64,000 nt of DNA, taken from Vulcanimicrobium alpinum. Its GTDB lineage: Bacteria > Vulcanimicrobiota > Vulcanimicrobiia > Vulcanimicrobiales > Vulcanimicrobiaceae. This document shows, piece after piece, positions 58,348 through 64,000 of this stretch. The stretch covers positions 310,001 through 374,000 of the forward strand of contig NZ_AP025523.1 in assembly GCF_027923555.1 (NCBI RefSeq), written 5' to 3'. A program made the translations under genes and the position numbers. The notes under the pieces were generated by a model. It was not told the DNA's origin. It did not search any database and was given only the letters and a program-made list of their open reading frames with translations. Position 1 is the stretch's first letter. Each line of letters begins with the position of its first letter.

Positions 58348-60315
58348 GTGACCGGCGTCCTGATCGTCCTTGTCTTCGTCGCGCTCGCGGGGTTGATGAT
58401 CGCGCGCAAACTGCCGGCCCTGCTGGCGGTACCGCTGATGGCGCTGGCGACGGCGGCGCTCGCCGGCGTGCACGATCTTACCGGGATCGTGACGCAAGGC
58501 GCGGTGAAACTCGCGCCGGTGTACGCGACGCTGTTTTTCGGCGCGCTGCTGAGCCGCGTCGTGCTCTCGACCGGGATCGCCGAGACGCTGGTGACGTACG
58601 CCGCGGAGTTCGGCGGCGATCGTCCGCTGGTGCTCTCGCTGCTGCTGTGCGCGGTGGTCGCGGTGCTCTTCACCACCGTCACGGGCTTGGGCGCGATCAT
58701 CATGATCGGCACGATCGTGCTGCCGGTGATGATGACCGTCGGTCTGCCGCGCGCCACGTCGGCGACGCTCTTTCTGCTCGCGTTCGGCCTCGGGTACGTC
58801 CTCAACATCGCGCAGTGGAAGTTCTACGGCACGGTGTTCGGCGTCGACCGCGCGGCGTTTCAGAACTACGCGTTCGTGCTGTTCGCCGTGCAGGCGGCGG
58901 TGCTGATCGCTTACGCGCTGGTGCGGGCGCGCGCGACGCGCGGCTACGCGACGAAGGTGGAGGCCGGCGAACCGCCGCGCAAGCGCGTCGGCCCGCTCGC
59001 GCTGATCGCACCGGTCCTGCCGCTGGTGCTGCTGCGCGGCTTCAACGTCGACGCGATCGTCGGCTTCGCGATTGCGGCGCTCTACGGCGTGCTGGTGACG
59101 CGTCCGCGCAGCGCGGTGCAGACGCTGCTGGCGGCGTGGATCCGCGGGATCGAAGACGTCGCGCCGGCGACCATCCTGATGATTGGGATCGGGATGCTGC
59201 TGGTCGCCGCGAACACGACCGAGGTGCAGGCGGCGGTGAAGCCGCTGGTCTCGGCGGTCGCGCCGCGTTCGCCGCTCGCGTACGTGCTGCTGTTCGGCCT
59301 GCTCTCGCCGCTCGCGCTTTACCGCGGACCGCTCAACCCGTACGGCGTCGGGATCGGCGTCTATACGGTGCTCGCGACGCTCGGCGTCGTCCCCGCCGTC
59401 GCGCTGGTCGCGGCGGTGATGGCCGTGGTGCAAGTGCAGAACGTCTGCGATCCGACCAACACGCAGAACGTGTGGGTTGCGAACTTCACCGGCGTTCCGG
59501 TCGAACGGATCACGCGGCTCACGCTGCCGTGGCAGGTCGGCGTCGCGACCATCGGCGTCCTCGCGGTCGTCGTCGCCGGCGGCGCGCTGTTCGGCACGGC
59601 GCCGTTCGCGGCCGCGCGACCGGCCGGCGCGGCGAGCGATCCGGCGGGACTCTATGCGCCGCCCTCGGCCGCGCGCGCGATCGCGGTGATCGACGACGGA
59701 AGCGCCGACGGCGCGAGCGCGGCGCGCGAGATGCGCGAGGAGATCGCGCGCGGCTGGAGCGGTTATCGCATCGTCGACGCCAACGGCGATCCCTCGGCGA
59801 GCGATTGCCGTGCGAAGCCGTACTCCGCGGCGCTGCGCGTGCGCGTCACGCCGCTCGGCCGCGACGAGCGCGATCTCGGCGCCGAACTGACCGATTGCGC
59901 CGGCTGGAGCGTCGATCAATGGCACGCGCAGGGCGACGTGCGCACCGCCGCGCGCGACGTGCTGTTCCGCCTGCGCGTGTGGTCGCGCGAGCATTCCGCG
60001 CTCGCCGCGAACGTCTTCGATCGCGGGCTTGCGTACGATCCGCAATCGGCGACGCCGACGTACTTCTACGTCATGTTCAAGCCGAGCGACGGCTACATGC
60101 GCGCGCTGGTGCGCCCGGGCGGACCGGCGTGGACGGCCGGCCTGCGGACCGGCGATGTGATCGACAAACTCGACGGCCGCTTCTGGTGGGAGTACGGAAC
60201 GTACCAGACGCAGCTGCGCGCCTACGACGGAAAGCCCCACGCGTTCGACGTGCAGCGCGGCCGCGTCGGCGGCCCCGCCCAGCACATCGAACTCGGGTCA
60301 CCCTTCAGCGGCTGA
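58348..60315 (+). CDS. CitMHS/GntP-like transporter fused to a PDZ domain
   Basis: GTG 58348 starts a 655-residue protein. The first 430 residues form 11-12 TM helices with internal repeats (LNIAQWKFYGTVFGVDR, RGPLNPYGVGIGVYTVLATLG, VQVQNVCDPTNTQNVWVANFTG), the layout of ion-coupled citrate/gluconate-type carriers. The last 220 residues are soluble and contain a PDZ-like motif (PGGPAWTAGLRTGDVIDKLDGR). A carrier with a C-terminal PDZ is rare. The PDZ side lies in the periplasm or cytoplasm depending on the TM count and could dock a protease or other partner. The Crp-like gene is just upstream. Confidence 0.85.
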   Translation: MTGVLIVLVFVALAGLMIARKLPALLAVPLMALATAALAGVHDLTGIVTQGAVKLAPVYATLFFGALLSRVVLSTGIAETLVTYAAEFGGDRPLVLSLLLCAVVAVLFTTVTGLGAIIMIGTIVLPVMMTVGLPRATSATLFLLAFGLGYVLNIAQWKFYGTVFGVDRAAFQNYAFVLFAVQAAVLIAYALVRARATRGYATKVEAGEPPRKRVGPLALIAPVLPLVLLRGFNVDAIVGFAIAALYGVLVTRPRSAVQTLLAAWIRGIEDVAPATILMIGIGMLLVAANTTEVQAAVKPLVSAVAPRSPLAYVLLFGLLSPLALYRGPLNPYGVGIGVYTVLATLGVVPAVALVAAVMAVVQVQNVCDPTNTQNVWVANFTGVPVERITRLTLPWQVGVATIGVLAVVVAGGALFGTAPFAAARPAGAASDPAGLYAPPSAARAIAVIDDGSADGASAAREMREEIARGWSGYRIVDANGDPSASDCRAKPYSAALRVRVTPLGRDERDLGAELTDCAGWSVDQWHAQGDVRTAARDVLFRLRVWSREHSALAANVFDRGLAYDPQSATPTYFYVMFKPSDGYMRALVRPGGPAWTAGLRTGDVIDKLDGRFWWEYGTYQTQLRAYDGKPHAFDVQRGRVGGPAQHIELGSPFSG

Positions 60316-60335
60316 AAAACTCCCTCCGACCCCAC

Positions 60336-60389
60336 TTGACGGCGTACTAGTACATCTAGTACTTTATATTGGGCTAGTTCAACTAGTAC
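60336..60389 (+). promoter_or_regulatory. Promoter with tandem CTAGT-type operators for the gntR-ABC operon
   Basis: TTGACG (60336-60341) and TACTTT (60360-60365) are spaced 18 nt; TATATT follows at 60365-60370. Two near-identical 16-mers, CTAGTACATCTAGTAC (60347-60362) and CTAGTTCAACTAGTAC (60374-60389), lie in and after the spacer with 27 nt between starts. The GntR protein encoded next is the natural repressor. Confidence 0.75.
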
Positions 60390-60413
60390 AAGTCCGCCGC
60401 TAAGGAGCCCGCC

Positions 60414-60560
60414 ATGACCACCGCCGCCGCCCCCGCTCCCGCCGCCGTGTCCGGCGCCCGCGCCCACGTCCGCACCGTCCGTCCCGAACCGGCCCGCCCG
60501 TGCGTCGGCCGCACCCGGCCCGACTTCGCCAGCTTCCGCGGCTGGGGCGTCTCGATCTAA
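60414..60560 (+). CDS. 48-residue Ala/Pro/Arg-rich first gene of the gntR operon
   Basis: ATG 60414 is preceded by AAGGAG with 7 nt spacing, the clearest Shine-Dalgarno in the operon. The protein (MTTAAAPAPAAVSGARAHVR onward) is basic with a single Cys and no TM helix. It ends TAA one base before the TTG of gntR, so translation is coupled. The function is unknown; it may be a leader or a small partner of the transporter. Confidence 0.65.
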   Translation: MTTAAAPAPAAVSGARAHVRTVRPEPARPCVGRTRPDFASFRGWGVSI

Positions 60561-60561
60561 C

Positions 60562-60966
60562 TTGCCGCCCGCGTTCTTCTCGGTCAACCCGCACGGTGGC
60601 GGTCCGCTGTATCAGCAGCTCGCCGATCAGATCAAGCGCGCCGTTGCGATGGGGGCGCTCGCCCCCGGCGAGCGCCTGCCCACCGTGAAGGGTCTCGCGC
60701 ACGAACTGAAGCTCAATCCGAACACCGTCGCGCGGGTGTACCGGGACTTGGAACGCGACGGCGTGATCGCCACGACGCCCGGACGCGGATCGTTCGTTCG
60801 CGAGAACGGTGCGGTCGGCGAAGCGCGCCGGATGGCGACCAACGTCACCGAGATCGCCCTCGACAACGCGGTGCGCGAAGCACGTTCGCTCGGCGTCACG
60901 CGCGAAGAACTCGACGCGATCGCCCGAGCGGCCGTCGCGCGCTGGTATCCGGAGGAAGAACGATGA
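60562..60966 (+). CDS. GntR regulator, YtrA subfamily
   Basis: This 134-residue protein starts at TTG 60562. It has the GntR winged helix (PLYQQLADQIKRAVAMGALAPGERLPTVKGLAHELKLNPNTVARVYRDLERDGVI) and a short helical C-terminus without a large ligand domain, which is the YtrA type. YtrA regulators repress adjacent ABC-transporter operons. It overlaps the ATPase gene (ATGA). The tandem CTAGT operators upstream are the likely target. Confidence 0.94.
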   Translation: MPPAFFSVNPHGGGPLYQQLADQIKRAVAMGALAPGERLPTVKGLAHELKLNPNTVARVYRDLERDGVIATTPGRGSFVRENGAVGEARRMATNVTEIALDNAVREARSLGVTREELDAIARAAVARWYPEEER

Positions 60967-61835
60967 TCGCGATCCGCGGGCTGACCAAGCGCTATCGCGA
61001 CGTCCTCGCCGTCGACGAAGTCTCGCTCGAAGTTCCGAGCGGCTCGGTCTGCGGACTGCTCGGACGCAACGGCGCCGGGAAGACGACGACGTTCAAGTGC
61101 CTGCTCGGCTTCGCACAGCCCGAGCGCGGCGAGGTTCGCTTCAACGGCGTGCCGCGCACGCCGGCGACGTTCGCGTCGCTGGGGTACGTCCCCGAACGTC
61201 CGGCGCACTACGGCTGGCTCACGGTCGCGCAGCATCTCGAGTTCGCGCGGCGCACCCAGCCGTCGTACGACGCGGCGTTCGCGAGCGAACTGCTCGCGAC
61301 GTTCCGGCTCGATCCACGCAAGAAGTCGTCGCGGCTCTCGAAAGGCCAGCAGACGGCGCTGTCGCTGATCCTTGCGCTCGCGCACCGGCCGCAAATCCTC
61401 ATCCTCGACGAGCCCGCCAGCGGTCTCGATCCGCTGATGCAGCGCGTCGTCCTCGACCTGCTGATCGACGCCGGGACGAGCGGCGCGACGATCCTGCTCT
61501 CGTCGCACCAGATCGGGCAGATCGATCGCGCCGCCGACCGCGTCGCGATCATGCGCGACGGGAAGATCGTCCTCGCCGGCGTCCTCGACGACCTGCGCGA
61601 AGCCGCGCGGATCGTCGAGGCGACCTTCATCGGAAGCGTCCCGGACTTGGGCGGACTCGAGCGGACGATGCGCGTCGAACAGATCGGCACCAGCATCCGC
61701 GTCCATGCGAACAGCGACGCGGCCGCCGTCACGGCACGGCTCGGCGCGCTCGGCGCCGCGGGCGTGCGCGTCGTTGACCGTTCGCTCGAAGACGTCTTTC
61801 TCGATGCCGTCGGCGACGGCGAAGGAGCAGTCTGA
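60963..61835 (+). CDS. ABC transporter ATP-binding protein
   Basis: This 290-residue ATPase has Walker A GRNGAGKTT, signature RLSKGQQTAL and Walker B LILDEPASGLDPL with the expected His in LSSHQIGQI. The C-terminal 80 residues are an extra domain after the ATPase. It overlaps both neighbours by a few bases. With the following permease it likely forms an exporter of the YtrB-type, possibly of an antimicrobial or cell-envelope stress signal. Confidence 0.95.
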   Translation: MIAIRGLTKRYRDVLAVDEVSLEVPSGSVCGLLGRNGAGKTTTFKCLLGFAQPERGEVRFNGVPRTPATFASLGYVPERPAHYGWLTVAQHLEFARRTQPSYDAAFASELLATFRLDPRKKSSRLSKGQQTALSLILALAHRPQILILDEPASGLDPLMQRVVLDLLIDAGTSGATILLSSHQIGQIDRAADRVAIMRDGKIVLAGVLDDLREAARIVEATFIGSVPDLGGLERTMRVEQIGTSIRVHANSDAAAVTARLGALGAAGVRVVDRSLEDVFLDAVGDGEGAV

Positions 61836-62602
61836 TGTCGTACGTCGAGGTCCTGCGCGCGCGCCGCGCGCTGACGTGGATCTTCGCGATCGAAGCGGCG
61901 CTCGTGCTCATCGCGGTCGTCTCGCTCGCGTACGCGCTGCGCGGCGGACCGGTCCACGATCACGGGTCGATGGTGCTCTCGGCCCTCCTCGCGCCGGGAG
62001 CGTTCCTCGCGCTGATCGCCGCGACCGCGCTCGCGCCGGGCCTCAGTGCCGAAGGCGGCACGATCGCGCTGCTGTGGACGCGGCCTGCGACGCGCGACCG
62101 CATCGCGTGGGCGTACGTTGCGGTCGACGCGCTGGCGATCCTCATCGCGTACGTGGGCGGGATTCTGCTCGCCGCCGTCCCGATCGGGATCGTCTTCGCA
62201 CTCTTTCACGCGCGGGGGCAGATGCACGTCGACACCGGCGTCGCCGTGACGGAACTGGTGCTGAGCCTCGGCGCCGCGTTCATGTGGTACGCGCTGATAA
62301 GCCTCGCCGCGTCGCGCCTTCCGGGGCGCGGACCGCTGCTCGCCGGAGCGAGCTGGGGTGTATTCGTCATCGCCGCCGGGCTGACGCAGGCGCCGTTCCC
62401 ACCGTGGCTTCACGCGGCGATCATGGCGCTCAACCTGCTCAACCCGCTCGTCTATTTAGGCGGAATTCGTGTCAGCGACGGCGTGACGAGCAACACCAGC
62501 GTCATCGCGATGACGCCGGAAGCGCGGGCGATCTGTGCCTGGGCGATTGCCGTCGTCGCGATATTCCTTGCCGCACGGTTGTGGTCGACTCGGGAGGCGT
62601 GA
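61835..62602 (+). CDS. ABC-2-type permease
   Basis: This 255-residue protein has six TM helices after a short N-terminal segment (VEVLRARRALTWIFAIEAAL). The start ATG 61835 overlaps the ATPase stop by one base. It forms the membrane part of the exporter with the ATPase before it. There is no sequence sign of the substrate. Confidence 0.9.
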   Translation: MSYVEVLRARRALTWIFAIEAALVLIAVVSLAYALRGGPVHDHGSMVLSALLAPGAFLALIAATALAPGLSAEGGTIALLWTRPATRDRIAWAYVAVDALAILIAYVGGILLAAVPIGIVFALFHARGQMHVDTGVAVTELVLSLGAAFMWYALISLAASRLPGRGPLLAGASWGVFVIAAGLTQAPFPPWLHAAIMALNLLNPLVYLGGIRVSDGVTSNTSVIAMTPEARAICAWAIAVVAIFLAARLWSTREA

Positions 62603-62603
62603 C

Positions 62604-62774
62604 GTGACGATCCTTGCTACGCATTTCGCGATCGTGCTGGGCGCGTGGCGCCTGCGCGTGCGCATCGACATCGACGAACCGCGCGACGAACGCCCGGTCC
62701 GTCATGCGGAGACGGGCGGCGCAAACGGCGCCGCGACGCCCGAACCGGTCGAATCGCGCGGCGCCTGGAACTGA
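62604..62774 (+). CDS. Small protein at the end of the gntR-ABC operon
   Basis: GTG 62604, with GGGAGG 6 nt upstream, gives 56 residues. The N-terminal 15 residues are hydrophobic (ILATHFAIVLGAW) and the rest is charged (RLRVRIDIDEPRDERPVRHA). It follows the permease stop by one base, so it is likely co-translated. No family is recognised. Confidence 0.55.
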   Translation: MTILATHFAIVLGAWRLRVRIDIDEPRDERPVRHAETGGANGAATPEPVESRGAWN

Positions 62775-62800
62775 CCGTCGCGGCGGCGAAGCCATCGGCC

Positions 62801-64000
62801 ATGATCGCTCCGCACGCCGATGCCCTGGTCGAACACGTCCGCGCCAACCGCGCGCGCTATCTCGACGAACTGCGCGCGTGGATCGCGATCCCGTCGATCT
62901 CCGCGCAGCCGGCGCATGCCGGCGACGTGCGACGGTCTGCCGAGCATGCGGTCGCGCGCATGCGCGCCGCCGGGCTCACCGATGCGGAAGTCCTCGAAAC
63001 GGGCGGCCATCCGGTTGCGTACGGCGCGTGGCTCGGCGCGCCGGGCGCGCCGACGATCCTGATCTACGGCCACCACGACGTCCAGCCCGACGATCCGATC
63101 GCGCTCTGGACCTCGCCGCCGTTCGACGCGCAGGTCCGCGACGGCAAGCTCTACGGCCGCGGCGCCGTCGACGACAAGGGGCAATGTCTGATGCACCTCG
63201 CCGCGATCGAAGCGCACCTGCGCGTCAACGGCAAGCTGCCGCTGAACGTCAAGGTGGTGATCGAAGGCGAAGAAGAAGTCAGCTCGGCGCACTTCGAGAG
63301 TTTTCTCGCCCGCGAGAAAGAGCGGCTGGCCTGCGACTGCGTCGTCGTCTCCGACACCGCGGTCTTCGCCGAAGACGTCCCGTCCCTGACGACGTCGCTG
63401 CGCGGTCTCGTCGGCTGGGAGATCACCGTGCACGGCCCGGCGACCGATCTGCACTCGGGCTACTACGGCGGGATCGTGAAGAACCCGCTGGAGGCGCTCG
63501 CGCAGATGCTCGCGGCGCTCAAGGACGCGCACGGGCGCGTCGTCGTCCCCGGCTTTTACGACGGCGTGCGCGAGCTCTCGCCGGCCGAGCGCGCGGAGAT
63601 CGCGGCGCTGCCGTTCGATCCCGCCAAAGAAGCGGCGGCGCTCGGCGTCCCCGAGCTCAGCGGCGAATCGGTGCGTTTGCCGCTCGAGCGGATGTGGATG
63701 CGCCCGACGCTCGAGATCAACGGGATGTACGGCGGATATCAGGGCGACGGTTCGAAGACGATCATCCCGTCGTACGCGAAGGCGAAGCTGACCTCGCGGC
63801 TCGTCCCGCATCAGGATCCGCATGCGGTCCGTCACGCGGTGACGACGTTCCTCAAGCGCGTCGCACCGAAGGGCGTGACGGTCGAGATCGAGGAGCACGG
63901 CGACGTGCGTGCGGTCGAAACATCGCGCGATCACCCGGCCGTCGCCGCCGCCGCGCGCGCGATGGAACTCGGCTTCGGCAAACCGCCGGTCTTCATCGGG
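62801..64000 (+). CDS. M20 family dipeptidase/acylase, truncated by window end
   Basis: ATG 62801 opens a zinc peptidase that runs off the window after exactly 400 codons. The metal-binding pattern is clear: YGHHDVQP, GRGAVDDKGQ with the bridging Asp, EGEEEVSS with the catalytic Glu pair, and SDTAVF. The dimerisation lid includes LHSGYYGG, and NGMYGGYQGDGSKTIIP follows. Family members hydrolyse dipeptides or N-acyl amino acids in the cytoplasm. It starts 26 nt after the small operon gene and may be co-transcribed. The C-terminus is outside the window. Confidence 0.93.
   Translation, partial: MIAPHADALVEHVRANRARYLDELRAWIAIPSISAQPAHAGDVRRSAEHAVARMRAAGLTDAEVLETGGHPVAYGAWLGAPGAPTILIYGHHDVQPDDPIALWTSPPFDAQVRDGKLYGRGAVDDKGQCLMHLAAIEAHLRVNGKLPLNVKVVIEGEEEVSSAHFESFLAREKERLACDCVVVSDTAVFAEDVPSLTTSLRGLVGWEITVHGPATDLHSGYYGGIVKNPLEALAQMLAALKDAHGRVVVPGFYDGVRELSPAERAEIAALPFDPAKEAAALGVPELSGESVRLPLERMWMRPTLEINGMYGGYQGDGSKTIIPSYAKAKLTSRLVPHQDPHAVRHAVTTFLKRVAPKGVTVEIEEHGDVRAVETSRDHPAVAAAARAMELGFGKPPVFIG

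Noticed and set aside
57544-60285. 913-codon minus-strand frame spanning the Crp-like and transporter genes
   Set aside because: It covers two clear plus-strand genes and its composition is the reverse image of GC-rich coding DNA.
62702-63934. 410-codon minus-strand frame in the M20 peptidase region
   Set aside because: The opposite strand encodes clear M20 metal-binding motifs over the same range.

Overview
The window is 64 kb of high-GC bacterial chromosome with many GTG and TTG starts and many 1-4 nt GTGA/ATGA gene overlaps. It holds housekeeping genes (clpB, rpiA, typA, uppS, a selenocysteine tRNA), a dense set of signalling genes and several insertion sequences. The taxon is not proven. 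The mix of a CIRCE-controlled clpB, a SigK/RskA-type sigma/anti-sigma pair, a CGNR protein, CHASE3 sensors and winged-helix/TPR regulators would fit a soil or rock lineage such as Candidatus Eremiobacterota (WPS-2). That assignment is only a low-confidence guess.

Layout. 1-2880: a pile-up of IS remnants, with the 3' part of an IS256 element apparently inserted into an ISL3 element, then a frameshifted IS5-type transposase. 2976-12901: an Rmd1-like membrane protein, clpB with a CIRCE operator touching its start codon, a giant secreted TPR protein coupled to a multi-TM/GAF-like protein and rpiA, and a small secreted protein. 12950-19351: a minus-strand run of CHASE3-PP2C phosphatase, peptide-type solute-binding lipoprotein, patatin phospholipase and cyclic-nucleotide-domain protein, downstream of typA. 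19429-20589: an IS110 element with a structured 5' non-coding region that is a candidate bridge RNA. 20716-24304: a DUF5916-type outer-membrane protein and a winged-helix/TPR regulator, both frameshifted. 24301-30176: CGNR regulator, geranylgeranyl-reductase-like flavoprotein, uppS with a regulator and membrane protein, and a frameshifted helicase. 30183-33890: a kinase/PP2C/vWA triad like E. coli YegI-YegK-YegL, with a small DUF5670 membrane protein just upstream. 34003-38143: a phosphorelay operon of hybrid kinase, HD-GYP response regulator and HPt protein. 39472-39565: selC. 40512-48251: desaturase, OsmC, amidohydrolase, metalloprotease, GNAT, RskA/SigK, sirtuin and CPA1 antiporter. 48577-54154: a symporter/SDR/beta-propeller operon divergent from an hxlR regulator whose gene is bracketed by an inverted repeat. 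54320-60315: beta-lactamase-fold hydrolase, GH20 hexosaminidase, Crp-like regulator and a transporter-PDZ fusion. 60336-62774: a GntR(YtrA)/ABC operon with tandem CTAGT operators. 62801-end: an M20 dipeptidase running off the window.

How the genes work together. Signalling dominates. Two CHASE3 sensors (a PP2C phosphatase and a hybrid kinase) share a GGAC-TTCG-GTCC-like palindrome about 21-23 nt upstream of their likely -10 boxes, so they may be co-regulated by one response regulator. The phosphorelay operon links a kinase to c-di-GMP breakdown. The HxlR and GntR loci each show repeated candidate operators next to the genes they probably control.

Quality caution. At least six genes carry single-base frameshifts, at least three of them in short homopolymer runs, and two more are cut by an in-frame TAG. 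These may be real decay or residual sequencing errors, and the window alone cannot decide.
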